Below are positions 10,797 through 25,900 of a stretch of 64,000 nucleotides of DNA, in pieces (position 1 is the first letter of the stretch; the number at the start of each line of letters is the position of its first letter). The notes below the pieces were generated by a model. It was not told where the DNA came from. It was given only the letters and a program-made list of their open reading frames with translations, and ran no database searches. The translations under genes and the position numbers were made by a program. Origin of the DNA: Auanema rhodensis (Eukaryota > Nematoda > Chromadorea > Rhabditida > Rhabditidae); NCBI GenBank assembly GCA_964057225.1, contig OZ059896.1, positions 3,968,001 through 4,032,000 of the forward strand. Reading direction: 5' to 3'.

Positions 10797-12028
10797 AGTT
10801 CACGTAAATTTCAAAGTCATGGTTACCATGAACCAATATCAATAAAAATTTGTTTGTAGATTAATATGGACATGGGGAATCTAATTTCGAAAACCGCATC
10901 TATTTATCTTTCACGTGAAGCGAGTTACATACCAAGTGCACATCACGTGTACATTAAATTAGCATAAATTAAAGTTCACGTAAATTTCAAAGTCATGGTT
11001 ACCATGAACCAATATCAATAAAAATTTGTTTTTAGACTAATTTGGACATGGGGAATTTAATTTTGAAAACCGCATCTATTTATCTTTCACGTGAAGCGAG
11101 TTACATACCAAGTGCACATCACGTGTACATTTAATTAGCATAAATTAAAGTTCACGTAAATTTCAAAGTCATGGTTACCATGAACCAATGTCAATAAAAA
11201 TTTGTTTTTAGACTAATATGGACATGGGGAATCTAATTTTGAAAACCGCATCTCTTTATTTTTCACGTGAAGCGAGTTACATACCAAGTGCACATCACGT
11301 GTACATTTAATTAGCATAAATTAAAGTTCACGTAAATTTCAAAGTCATGGTTACCATGAACCAATATCAATAAAAATTTGTTTTTAGACTAATATGGACA
11401 TGGGGAATCTAATTTCGAAAACCGCATCTATTTATCTTTCACGTGAAGAGAGTTACATACCAAGTGCACATCACGTGTACAATTAATTAGCATAAATTAA
11501 AGTTCACGTAAATTTCAAAGTCATGGTTACCATGCACCAATATCAATAAAAATTTGTTTTTAGACTAATATGGACATGGGGAATCTAATTTTGAAAACCG
11601 CATCTCTTTATCTCTCACGTGAAGCGAGTTACATACCAAGGGCACATCACGTGTACATTTAATTAGCATTAATTAAAGTTCACGTAAATTTCAAAGTCAT
11701 GGTTACCATGAACCAATATCAATAAAAATTTGTTTGTGAACTAATATGGACATGGGGAATCTAATTTTGAAAACCGCATCTCTTCATCTTTCACGTGAAG
11801 CGAGTTACATACCAAGTGCACATCACGTGTACATTTAATTAGCATAAATTAAAGTTCACGTAAATTTCAAAGTCATGGTTACCATGAACCAATGTCAATA
11901 AAAATTTGTTTTTAGACTAATATGGACATGGGGAATCTAATTTTGAAAACCGCATCTCTTTATTTTTCATGTGAAGCGAGTTACATACCAAGTGCACATC
12001 ACGTGTACATTTAATTAGCATAAATTAA
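10797..12028 (+). repeat. B higher-order repeat, copy 3 (7 of 10 monomers)
   Basis: Seven units follow the order of copy 2, then the order breaks at 12029. Six of these units appear again at 13438-14493, offset 2641 (15 monomers plus the one inserted base), including the GAAGAGAG and GGGAATTTAATT markers. Confidence 0.7.
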
Positions 12029-13307
12029 AGTTCACGTAAATTTCAAAGTCATGGTTACCATGAACCAATGTCAATAAAAATTTGTTTTTAGACTAATATG
12101 GACATGGGGAATCTAATTTTGAAAACCGCATCTCTTTATTTTTCACGTGAAGCGAGTTACATACCAAGTGCACATCACGTGTACATTTAATTAGCATAAA
12201 TTAAAGTTCACGTAAATTTCAAAGTCATGGTTACCATGCACCAATATCAATAAAAATTTGTTTTTAGACTAATATGGACATGAGGAATCTAATTGTGAAA
12301 ACCGCATCTCTTTATCTTTCACGTGAAGCGAGTTACATACCAAGTGCACATCACGTGTACATTTAATTAGCATAAATTAAAGTTCACGTAAATTTCAAAG
12401 TCATGGTTACCATGAACCAATATCAATAAAAATTTGTTTTTAGACTAATATGGACATGGGGAATCTAATTTTGAAAACCGCATCTCTTTATCTTTCACGT
12501 GAAGCGAGATACATACCAAGTGCACATCACGTGTACATTAAATTAGCATAAATTAAAGTTCACGTAAATTTCAAAGTCATGGTTACCATGAACCAATATC
12601 AATAAAAATTTGTTTTTAGACTAATTTGGACATGGGGAATCTAATTTTGAAAACCGCATCTCTTCATCTTTCACGTGAAGCGAGTTACATACCAAGTGCA
12701 CATCACGTGTACATTTAATTAGCATAAATTAAAGTTCACGTAAATTTCAAAGTCATGGTTACCATGAACCAATGTCAATAAAAATTTGTTTTTAGACTAA
12801 TATGGACATGGGGAATCTAATTTTGAAAACCGCATCTCTTCATCTTTCACGTGAAGCGAGTTACATACCAAGTGCACATCACGTGTACATTTAATTAGCA
12901 TAAATTAAAGTTCACGTAAATTTCAAAGTCATGGTTACCATGAACCAATATCAATAAAAATTTGTTTTTAGACTAATATGGACATGGGGAATCTAATTTC
13001 GAAAACCGCATCTATTCATCTTTCACGTGAAGCGAGTTACATACCAAGTGCACATCACGTGTACATTTAATTAGCATAAATTAAAGTTCACGTAAATTTC
13101 AAAGTCATGGTTACCATGAACCAATATCAATAAAAATTTGTTTGTGAACTAATATGGACATGGGGAATCTAATTTTGGAAACCGCATCTCTTCATCTTTC
13201 ACGTGAAGCGAGTTACATACCAAGTGCACATCACGTGTACATTTAATTAGCATAAATTAAAGTTCACGTAAATTTCAAAGTCATGGTTACCATGAACCAA
13301 TATCGAT

Positions 13308-13313
13308 AAAAAA
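13308..13313. other. Single-base insertion: the only 177-base B monomer
   Basis: The run after TATCGAT has six A instead of five, making this unit 177 bases. It shifts all downstream landmarks by one: landmarks before it fall at 7101 + 176k, and those after at 7102 + 176k, down to 50398. The unit also has the private CGATAAA and CGCATGTATTC changes. Confidence 0.85.
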
Positions 13314-13437
13314 TTTGTTTTTAGACTAATATGGACATGGGGAATCTAATTTCGAAAACCGCATGTATTCATCTTTCACGTGAAGCGAGTTACATACCAA
13401 GTGCACATCACGTGTACATTTAATTAGCATAAATTAA

Positions 13438-14493
13438 AGTTCACGTAAATTTCAAAGTCATGGTTACCATGAACCAATATCAATAAAAATTTGTTTTTAG
13501 ACTAATATGGACATGGGGAATCTAATTTCGAAAACCGCATCTATTTATCTTTCACGTGAAGCGAGTTACATACCAAGTGCACATCACGTGTACATTAAAT
13601 TAGCATAAATTAAAGTTCACGTAAATTTCAAAGTCATGGTTACCATGAACCAATATCAATAAAAATTTGTTTTTAGACTAATTTGGACATGGGGAATTTA
13701 ATTTTGAAAACCGCATCTATTTATCTTTCACGTGAAGCGAGTTACATACCAAGTGCACATCACGTGTACATTTAATTAGCATAAATTAAAGTTCACGTAA
13801 ATTTCAAAGTCATGGTTACCATGAACCAATGTCAATAAAAATTTGTTTTTAGACTAATATGGACATGGGGAATCTAATTTTGAAAACCGCATCTCTTTAT
13901 TTTTCACGTGAAGCGAGTTACATACCAAGTGCACATCACGTGTACATTTAATTAGCATAAATTAAAGTTCACGTAAATTTCAAAGTCATGGTTACCATGA
14001 ACCAATATCAATAAAAATTTGTTTTTAGACTAATATGGACATGGGGAATCTAATTTCGAAAACCGCATCTATTTATCTTTCACGTGAAGAGAGTTACATA
14101 CCAAGTGCACATCACGTGTACAATTAATTAGCATAAATTAAAGTTCACGTAAATTTCAAAGTCATGGTTACCATGCACCAATATCAATAAAAATTTGTTT
14201 TTAGACTAATATGGACATGGGGAATCTAATTTTGAAAACCGCATCTCTTTATCTCTCACGTGAAGCGAGTTACATACCAAGGGCACATCACGTGTACATT
14301 TAATTAGCATTAATTAAAGTTCACGTAAATTTCAAAGTCATGGTTACCATGAACCAATATCAATAAAAATTTGTTTGTGAACTAATATGGACATGGGGAA
14401 TCTAATTTTGAAAACCGCATCTCTTCATCTTTCACGTGAAGCGAGTTACATACCAAGTGCACATCACGTGTACATTTAATTAGCATAAATTAA
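13438..14493 (+). repeat. B higher-order repeat, partial copy (6 monomers)
   Basis: The six-unit order CATTAAATT / GGGAATTTAATT / ATGTC / GAAGAGAG / GCACC with AGGGCAC / TTTGTGAAC is the same as at 10797-11852. This shows a block duplicated over about 2.6 kb within the array. Confidence 0.7.
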
Positions 14494-16077
14494 AGTTCAC
14501 GTAAATTTCAAAGTCATGGTTACCATGAACCAATATCAATAAAAATTTGTTTTTAGACTAATATGGACATGGGGAATCTAATTTTGAAAACCGCATCTCT
14601 TCATCTTTCACGTGAAGCGAGTTACATACCAAGTGCACATCACGTGTACAATTAATTAGCATAAATTAAAGTTCACGTAAATTTCAAAGTCATGGTTACC
14701 ATGCACCAATATCAATAAAAATTTGTTTTTAGACTAATATGGACATGGGGAATCTAATTTCGAAAACCGCATCTATTTATCTTTCACGTGAAGCGAGTTA
14801 CATACCAAGTGCACATCACGTGTACATTTAATTAGCATAAATTAAAGTTCACGTAAATTTCAAAGTCATGGTTACCATGAACCAATATCAATAAAAATTT
14901 GTTTGTGAACTAATATGGACATGGGGAATCTAATTTTGGAAACCGCATCTCTTCATCTTTCACGTGAAGCGAGTTACATACCAAGTGCACATCACGTGTA
15001 CAATTAATTAGCATAAATTAAAGTTCACGTAAATTTCAAAGTCATGGTTACCATGCACCAATATCAATAAAAATTTGTTTTTAGACTAATATGGACATGA
15101 GGAATCTAATTGTGAAAACCGCATCTCTTTATCTTTCACGTGAAGCGAGTTACATACCAAGTGCACATCACGTGTACATTTAATTAGCATAAATTAAAGT
15201 TCACGTAAATTTCAAAGTCATGGTTACCATGCACCAATATCAATAAAAATTTGTTTTTAGACTAATATGGACATGGGGAATCTAACTTTGAAAACCGCAT
15301 CTCTTTATCTCTCACGTGAAGCGAGTTACATACCAAGGGCACATCACGTGTACATTTAATTAGCATAAATTAAAGTTCACGTAAATTTCAAAGTCATGGT
15401 TACCATGCACCAATATCAATAAAAATTTGTTTTTAGACTAATATGGACATGGGGAATCTAATTTTGAAAACCGCATCTCTTTATCTTTCACGTGAAGCGA
15501 GTTACATACCAAGTGCACATCACGTGTACATTTAATTAGCATAAATTAAAGTTCACGTAAATTTCAAAGTCATGGTTACCATGAACCAATATCAATAAAA
15601 ATTTGTTTTTAGACTAATATGGACATGGGGAATCTAATTTTGAAAACCGCATCTCTTTATCTTTCACGTGAAGCGAGTTACATACCAAGTGCACATCACG
15701 TGTACATTTAATTAGCATTAATTAAAGTTCACGTAAATTTCAAAGTCATGGTTACCATGAACCAATATCAATAAAAATTTGTTTGTGAACTAATATGGAC
15801 ATGGGGAATCTAATTTTGAAAACCGCATCTCTTCATCTTTCACGTGAAGCGAGTTACATACCAAGTGCACATCACGTGTACATTTAATTAGCATAAATTA
15901 AAGTTCACGTAAATTTCAAAGTCATGGTTACCATGCACCAATATCAATAAAAATTTGTTTTTAGACTAATATGGACATGGGGAATCTAATTTTGAAAACC
16001 GCATCTCTTTATCTCTCACGTGAAGCGAGTTACATACCAAGGGCACATCACGTGTACATTTAATTAGCATTAATTAA

Positions 16078-18893
16078 AGTTCACGTAAATTTCAAAGTCA
16101 TGGTTACCATGAACCAATATCAATAAAAATTTGTTTGTGAACTAATATGGACATGGGGAATCTAATTTTGAAAACCGCATCTCTTCATCTTTCACGTGAA
16201 GCGAGTTACATACCAAGTGCACATCACGTGTACATTTAATTAGCATAAATTAAAGTTCACGTAAATTTCAAAGTCATGGTTACCATGAACCAATGTCAAT
16301 AAAAATTTGTTTTTAGACTAATATGGACATGGGGAATCTAATTTTGAAAACCGCATCTCTTCATTTTTCACGTGAAGCGAGTTACATACCAAGTGCACAT
16401 CACGTGTACATTTAATTAGCATAAATTAAAGTTCACGTAAATTTCAAAGTCATGGTTACCATGAACCAATATCAATAAAAATTTGTTTTTAGACTAATTT
16501 GGACATGGGGAATCTAATTTTGAAAACCGCATCTCTTCATCTTTCACGTGAAGCGAGTTACATACCAAGTGCACATCACGTGTACATTTAATTAGCATAA
16601 ATTAAAGTTCACGTAAATTTCAAAGTCATGGTTACCATGAACCAATGTCAATAAAAATTTGTTTGTGAACTAATATGGACATGGGGAATCTAATTTTGGA
16701 AACCGCATCTCTTCATCTTTCACGTGAAGCGAGTTACATACCAAGTGCACATCACGTGTACAATTAATTAGCATAAATTAAAGTTCACGTAAATTTCAAA
16801 GTCATGGTTACCATGCACCAATATCAATAAAAATTTGTTTTTAGACTAATATGGACATGGGGAATCTAATTTTGAAAACCGCATCTCTTTATCTTTCACG
16901 TGAAGCGAGTTACATACCAAGTGCACATCACGTGTACATTTAATTAGCATAAATTAAAGTTCACGTAAATTTCAAAGTCATGGTTACCATGAACCAATAT
17001 CAATAAAAATTTGTTTTTAGACTAATATGGACATGGGGAATCTAATTTTGAAAACCGCATCTCTTTATCTTTCACGTGAAGCGAGTTACATACCAAGTGC
17101 ACATCACGTGTACATTTAATTAGCATTAATTAAAGTTCACGTAAATTTCAAAGTCATGGTTACCATGAACCAATATCAATAAAAATTTGTTTGTGAACTA
17201 ATATGGACATGGGGAATCTAATTTTGAAAACCGCATCTCTTCATCTTTCACGTGAAGCGAGTTACATACCAAGTGCACATCACGTGTACATTTAATTAGC
17301 ATAAATTAAAGTTCACGTAAATTTCAAAGTCATGGTTACCATGCACCAATATCAATAAAAATTTGTTTTTAGACTAATATGGACATGGGGAATCTAATTT
17401 TGAAAACCGCATCTCTTTATCTCTCACGTGAAGCGAGTTACATACCAAGGGCACATCACGTGTACATTTAATTAGCATTAATTAAAGTTCACGTAAATTT
17501 CAAAGTCATGGTTACCATGAACCAATATCAATAAAAATTTGTTTGTGAACTAATATGGACATGGGGAATCTAATTTTGAAAACCGCATCTCTTCATCTTT
17601 CACGTGAAGCGAGTTACATACCAAGTGCACATCACGTGTACATTTAATTAGCATAAATTAAAGTTCACGTAAATTTCAAAGTCATGGTTACCATGAACCA
17701 ATGTCATTAAAAATTTGTTTTTAGACTAATATGGACATGGGGAATCTAATTTTGAAAACCGCATCTCTTTATTTTTCACGTGAAGCGAGTTACATACCAA
17801 GTGCACATCACGTGTACATTTAATTAGCATAAATTAAAGTTCACGTAAATTTCAAAGTCATGGTTACCATGAACCAATATCAATAAAAATTTGTTTTTAG
17901 ACTAATTTGGACATGGGGAATCTAATTTTGAAAACCGCATCTCTTCATCTTTCACGTGAAGCGAGTTACATACCAAGTGCACATCACGTGTACATTTAAT
18001 TAGCATAAATTAAAGTTCACGTAAATTTCAAAGTCATGGTTACCATGAACCAATGTCAATAAAAATTTGTTTGTGAACTAATATGGACATGGGGAATCTA
18101 ATTTTGGAAACCGCATCTCTTTATTTTTCACGTGAAGCGAGTTACATACCAAGTGCACATCACGTGTACATTTAATTAGCATAAATTAAAGTTCACGTAA
18201 ATTTCAAAGTCATGGTTACCATGAACCAATATCAATAAAAATTTGTTTTTAGACTAATTTGGACATGGGGAATCTAATTTCGAAAACCGCATCTATTCAT
18301 CTTTCACGTGAAGCGAGTTACATACCAAGTGCACATCACGTGTACATTTAATTAGCATAAATTAAAGTTCACGTAAATTTCAAAGTCATGGTTACCATGA
18401 ACCAATATCAATAAAAATTTGTTTTTAGACTAATTTGGACATGGGGAATCTAATTTTGAAAACCGCATCTATTTATCTTTCACGTGAAGCGAGTTACATA
18501 CCAAGTGCACATCACGTGTACATTTAATTAGCATAAATTAAAGTTCACGTAAATTTCAAAGTCATGGTTACCATGAACCAATATCAATAAAAATTTGTTT
18601 TTAGACTAATATGGACATGGGGAATCTAATTTTGAAAACCGCATCTCTTCATCTTTCACGTGAAGCGAGTTACATACCAAGTGCACATCACGTGTACAAT
18701 TAATTAGCATAAATTAAAGTTCACGTAAATTTCAAAGTCATGGTTACCATGCACCAATATCAATAAAAATTTGTTTTTAGACTAATATGGACATGGGGAA
18801 TCTAATTTCGAAAACCGCATCTATTCATCTTTCACGTGAAGCGAGTTACATACCAAGTGCACATCACGTGTACATTTAATTAGCATAAATTAA
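16078..18893 (+). repeat. B segmental duplication, copy 1 (16 monomers, offset 3168)
   Basis: All sixteen successive monomer types match 19246-22061 in order when compared at the variable sites, with a constant offset of 3168 bases (18 monomers). Rare markers shared include CTTCATTTTTC (about 16358 and 19526) and ATGTCATTAAAAA (about 17701 and 20869). The next monomer (18894) no longer matches. Confidence 0.85.
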
Positions 18894-19245
18894 AGTTCAC
18901 GTAAATTTCAAAGTCATGGTTACCATGAACCAATGTCATTAAAAATTTGTTTTTAGACTAATATGGACATGGGGAATCTAATTTTGAAAACCGCATCTCT
19001 TTATTTTTCACGTGAAGCGAGTTACATACCAAGTGCACATCACGTGTACATTTAATTAGCATAAATTAAAGTTCACGTAAATTTCAAAGTCATGGTTACC
19101 ATGAACCAATATCAATAAAAATTTGTTTTTAGACTAATTTGGACATGGGGAATCTAATTTTGAAAACCGCATCTCTTCATCTTTCACGTGAAGCGAGTTA
19201 CATACCAAGTGCACATCACGTGTACATTTAATTAGCATAAATTAA

Positions 19246-22061
19246 AGTTCACGTAAATTTCAAAGTCATGGTTACCATGAACCAATATCAATAAAAATTT
19301 GTTTGTGAACTAATATGGACATGGGGAATCTAATTTTGAAAACCGCATCTCTTCATCTTTCACGTGAAGCGAGTTACATACCAAGTGCACATCACGTGTA
19401 CATTTAATTAGCATAAATTAAAGTTCACGTAAATTTCAAAGTCATGGTTACCATGAACCAATGTCAATAAAAATTTGTTTTTAGACTAATATGGACATGG
19501 GGAATCTAATTTTGAAAACCGCATCTCTTCATTTTTCACGTGAAGCGAGTTACATACCAAGTGCACATCACGTGTACATTTAATTAGCATAAATTAAAGT
19601 TCACGTAAATTTCAAAGTCATGGTTACCATGAACCAATATCAATAAAAATTTGTTTTTAGACTAATTTGGACATGGGGAATCTAATTTTGAAAACCGCAT
19701 CTCTTCATCTTTCACGTGAAGCGAGTTACATACCAAGTGCACATCACGTGTACATTTAATTAGCATAAATTAAAGTTCACGTAAATTTCAAAGTCATGGT
19801 TACCATGAACCAATGTCAATAAAAATTTGTTTGTGAACTAATATGGACATGGGGAATCTAATTTTGGAAACCGCATCTCTTCATCTTTCACGTGAAGCGA
19901 GTTACATACCAAGTGCACATCACGTGTACAATTAATTAGCATAAATTAAAGTTCACGTAAATTTCAAAGTCATGGTTACCATGCACCAATATCAATAAAA
20001 ATTTGTTTTTAGACTAATATGGACATGGGGAATCTAATTTTGAAAACCGCATCTCTTTATCTTTCACGTGAAGCGAGTTACATACCAAGTGCACATCACG
20101 TGTACATTTAATTAGCATAAATTAAAGTTCACGTAAATTTCAAAGTCATGGTTACCATGAACCAATATCAATAAAAATTTGTTTTTAGACTAATATGGAC
20201 ATGGGGAATCTAATTTTGAAAACCGCATCTCTTTATCTTTCACGTGAAGCGAGTTACATACCAAGTGCACATCACGTGTACATTTAATTAGCATTAATTA
20301 AAGTTCACGTAAATTTCAAAGTCATGGTTACCATGAACCAATATCAATAAAAATTTGTTTGTGAACTAATATGGACATGGGGAATCTAATTTTGAAAACC
20401 GCATCTCTTCATCTTTCACGTGAAGCGAGTTACATACCAAGTGCACATCACGTGTACATTTAATTAGCATAAATTAAAGTTCACGTAAATTTCAAAGTCA
20501 TGGTTACCATGCACCAATATCAATAAAAATTTGTTTTTAGACTAATATGGACATGGGGAATCTAATTTTGAAAACCGCATCTCTTTATCTCTCACGTGAA
20601 GCGAGTTACATACCAAGGGCACATCACGTGTACATTTAATTAGCATTAATTAAAGTTCACGTAAATTTCAAAGTCATGGTTACCATGAACCAATATCAAT
20701 AAAAATTTGTTTGTGAACTAATATGGACATGGGGAATCTAATTTTGAAAACCGCATCTCTTCATCTTTCACGTGAAGCGAGTTACATACCAAGTGCACAT
20801 CACGTGTACATTTAATTAGCATAAATTAAAGTTCACGTAAATTTCAAAGTCATGGTTACCATGAACCAATGTCATTAAAAATTTGTTTTTAGACTAATAT
20901 GGACATGGGGAATCTAATTTTGAAAACCGCATCTCTTTATTTTTCACGTGAAGCGAGTTACATACCAAGTGCACATCACGTGTACATTTAATTAGCATAA
21001 ATTAAAGTTCACGTAAATTTCAAAGTCATGGTTACCATGAACCAATATCAATAAAAATTTGTTTTTAGACTAATTTGGACATGGGGAATCTAATTTTGAA
21101 AACCGCATCTCTTCATCTTTCACGTGAAGCGAGTTACATACCAAGTGCACATCACGTGTACATTTAATTAGCATAAATTAAAGTTCACGTAAATTTCAAA
21201 GTCATGGTTACCATGAACCAATGTCAATAAAAATTTGTTTGTGAACTAATATGGACATGGGGAATCTAATTTTGGAAACCGCATCTCTTTATTTTTCACG
21301 TGAAGCGAGTTACATACCAAGTGCACATCACGTGTACATTTAATTAGCATAAATTAAAGTTCACGTAAATTTCAAAGTCATGGTTACCATGAACCAATAT
21401 CAATAAAAATTTGTTTTTAGACTAATTTGGACATGGGGAATCTAATTTCGAAAACCGCATCTATTCATCTTTCACGTGAAGCGAGTTACATACCAAGTGC
21501 ACATCACGTGTACATTTAATTAGCATAAATTAAAGTTCACGTAAATTTCAAAGTCATGGTTACCATGAACCAATATCAATAAAAATTTGTTTTTAGACTA
21601 ATTTGGACATGGGGAATCTAATTTTGAAAACCGCATCTATTTATCTTTCACGTGAAGCGAGTTACATACCAAGTGCACATCACGTGTACATTTAATTAGC
21701 ATAAATTAAAGTTCACGTAAATTTCAAAGTCATGGTTACCATGAACCAATATCAATAAAAATTTGTTTTTAGACTAATATGGACATGGGGAATCTAATTT
21801 TGAAAACCGCATCTCTTCATCTTTCACGTGAAGCGAGTTACATACCAAGTGCACATCACGTGTACAATTAATTAGCATAAATTAAAGTTCACGTAAATTT
21901 CAAAGTCATGGTTACCATGCACCAATATCAATAAAAATTTGTTTTTAGACTAATATGGACATGGGGAATCTAATTTCGAAAACCGCATCTATTCATCTTT
22001 CACGTGAAGCGAGTTACATACCAAGTGCACATCACGTGTACATTTAATTAGCATAAATTAA
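19246..22061 (+). repeat. B segmental duplication, copy 2 (16 monomers)
   Basis: This partner of 16078-18893 has the same unit order throughout. Two monomers (18894-19245) separate the copies; they carry ATGTCATT and AATTTGG types that themselves copy the units at 17662-18013, seven monomers upstream (offset 1232). Nested duplication is the simplest reading. Confidence 0.85.
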
Positions 22062-22941
22062 AGTTCACGTAAATTTCAAAGTCATGGTTACCATGAACCA
22101 ATATCAATAAAAATTTGTTTGTGAACTAATATGGACATGGGGAATCTAATTTTGGAAACCGCATCTCTTCATCTTTCACGTGAAGCGAGTTACATACCAA
22201 GTGCACATCACGTGTACAATTAATTAGCATTAATTAAAGTTCACGTAAATTTCAAAGTCATGGTTACCATGCACCAATATCAATAAAAATTTGTTTTTAG
22301 ACTAATATGGACATGAGGAATCTAATTGTGAAAACCGCATCTCTTTATCTTTCACGTGAAGCGAGTTACATACCAAGTGCACATCACGTGTACATTTAAT
22401 TAGCATAAATTAAAGTTCACGTAAATTTCAAAGTCATGGTTACCATGCACCAATATCAATAAAAATTTGTTTTTAGACTAATATGGACATGGGGAATCTA
22501 ATTTTGTAAACCGCATCTCTTTATCTCTCACGTGAAGCGAGTTACATACCAAGGGCACATCACGTGTACATTTAATTAGCATTAATTAAAGTTCACGTAA
22601 ATTTCAAAGTCATGGTTACCATGAACCAATATCAATAAAAATTTGTTTGTGAACTAATATGGACATGGGGAATCTAATTTTGAAAACCGCATCTCTTCAT
22701 CTTTCACGTGAAGCGAGTTACATACCAAGTGCACATCACGTGTACATTTAATTAGCATAAATTAAAGTTCACGTAAATTTCAAAGTCATGGTTACCATGA
22801 ACCAATGTCAATAAAAATTTGTTTTTAGACTAATATGGACATGGGGAATCTAATTTTGAAAACCGCATCTCTTTATTTTTCACGTGAAGCGAGTTACATA
22901 CCAAGTGCACATCACGTGTACATTTAATTAGCATAAATTAA

Positions 22942-25900
22942 AGTTCACGTAAATTTCAAAGTCATGGTTACCATGAACCAATATCAATAAAAATTTGTTT
23001 TTAGACTAATTTGGACATGGGGAATCTAATTTTGAAAACCGCATCTCTTCATCTTTCACGTGAAGCGAGTTACATACCAAGTGCACATCACGTGTACATT
23101 TAATTAGCATAAATTAAAGTTCACGTAAATTTCAAAGTCATGGTTACCATGAACCAATGTCAATAAAAATTTGTTTGTGAACTAATATGGACATGGGGAA
23201 TCTAATTTTGGAAACCGCATCTCTTCATCTTTCACGTGAAGCGAGTTACATACCAAGTGCACATCACGTGTACAATTAATTAGCATAAATTAAAGTTCAC
23301 GTAAATTTCAAAGTCATGGTTACCATGCACCAATATCAATAAAAATTTGTTTTTAGACTAATATGGACATGGGGAATCTAACTTTGAAAACCGCATCTCT
23401 TTATCTCTCACGTGAAGCGAGTTACATACCAAGGGCACATCACGTGTACATTTAATTAGCATAAATTAAAGTTCACGTAAATTTCAAAGTCATGGTTACC
23501 ATGCACCAATATCAATAAAAATTTGTTTTTAGACTAATATGGACATGGGGAATCTAATTTTGAAAACCGCATCTCTTTATCTCTCACGTGAAGCGAGTTA
23601 CATACCAAGTGCACATCACGTGTACAATTAATTAGCATAAATTAAAGTTCACGTAAATTTCAAAGTCATGGTTACCATGCACCAATATCAATAAAAATTT
23701 GTTTTTAGACTAATATGGACATGGGGAATCTAACTTTGAAAACCGCATCTCTTTATCTCTCACGTGAAGCGAGTTACATACCAAGGGCACATCACGTGTA
23801 CATTTAATTAGCATAAATTAAAGTTCACGTAAATTTCAAAGTCATGGTTACCATGCACCAATATCAATAAAAATTTGTTTTTAGACTAATATGGACATGG
23901 GGAATCTAATTTTGAAAACCGCATCTCTTTATCTTTCACGTGAAGCGAGTTACATACCAAGTGCACATCACGTGTACATTTAATTAGCATAAATTAAAGT
24001 TCACGTAAATTTCAAAGTTATGGTTACCATGAACCAATATCAATAAAAATTTGTTTTTAGACTAATATGGACATGGGGAATCTAATTTTGAAAACCGCAT
24101 CTCTTTATCTTTCACGTGAAGCGAGTTACATACCAAGTGCACATCACGTGTACATTTAATTAGCATTAATTAAAGTTCACGTAAATTTCAAAGTCATGGT
24201 TACCATGAACCAATATCAATAAAAATTTGTTTGTGAACTAATATGGACATGGGGAATCTAATTTTGAAAACCGCATCTCTTCATCTTTCACGTGAAGCGA
24301 GTTACATACCAAGTGCACATCACGTGTACATTTAATTAGCATAAATTAAAGTTCACGTAAATTTCAAAGTCATGGTTACCATGCACCAATATCAATAAAA
24401 ATTTGTTTTTAGACTAATATGGACATGGGGAATCTAATTTTGAAAACCGCATCTCTTTATCTCTCACGTGAAGCGAGTTACATACCAAGGGCACATCACG
24501 TGTACATTTAATTAGCATTAATTAAAGTTCACGTAAATTTCAAAGTCATGGTTACCATGAACCAATATCAATAAAAATTTGTTTGTGAACTAATATGGAC
24601 ATGGGGAATCTAATTTTGAAAACCGCATCTCTTCATCTTTCACGTGAAGCGAGTTACATACCAAGTGCACATCACGTGTACATTTAATTAGCATAAATTA
24701 AAGTTCACGTAAATTTCAAAGTCATGGTTACCATGCACCAATATCAATAAAAATTTGTTTTTAGACTAATATGGACATGGGGAATCTAATTTTGAAAACC
24801 GCATCTCTTTATCTCTCACGTGAAGCGAGTTACATACCAAGGGCACATCACGTGTACATTTAATTAGCATTAATTAAAGTTCACGTAAATTTCAAAGTCA
24901 TGGTTACCATGAACCAATATCAATAAAAATTTGTTTGTGAACTAATATGGACATGGGGAATCTAATTTTGAAAACCGCATCTCTTCATCTTTCACGTGAA
25001 GCGAGTTACATACCAAGTGCACATCACGTGTACATTTAATTAGCATAAATTAAAGTTCACGTAAATTTCAAAGTCATGGTTACCATGAACCAATGTCAAT
25101 AAAAATTTGTTTTTAGACTAATATGGACATGGGGAATCTAATTTTGAAAACCGCATCTCTTTATTTTTCACGTGAAGCGAGTTACATACCAAGTGCACAT
25201 CACGTGTACATTTAATTAGCATAAATTAAAGTTCACGTAAATTTCAAAGTCATGGTTACCATGAACCAATATCAATAAAAATTTGTTTTTAGACTAATTT
25301 GGACATGGGGAATCTAATTTTGAAAACCGCATCTCTTTATTTTTCACGTGAAGCGAGTTACATACCAAGTGCACATCACGTGTACATTTAATTAGCATAA
25401 ATTAAAGTTCACGTAAATTTCAAAGTCATGGTTACCATGAACCAATATCAATAAAAATTTGTTTTTAGACTAATTTGGACATGGGGAATCTAATTTTGAA
25501 AACCGCATCTCTTCATCTTTCACGTGAAGCGAGTTACATACCAAGTGCACATCACGTGTACATTTAATTAGCATAAATTAAAGTTCACGTAAATTTCAAA
25601 GTCATGGTTACCATGAACCAATGTCAATAAAAATTTGTTTGTGAACTAATATGGACATGGGGAATCTAATTTTGGAAACCGCATCTCTTCATCTTTCACG
25701 TGAAGCGAGTTACATACCAAGTGCACATCACGTGTACAATTAATTAGCATAAATTAAAGTTCACGTAAATTTCAAAGTCATGGTTACCATGCACCAATAT
25801 CAATAAAAATTTGTTTTTAGACTAATATGGACATGGGGAATCTAACTTTGAAAACCGCATCTCTTTATCTCTCACGTGAAGCGAGTTACATACCAAGGGC

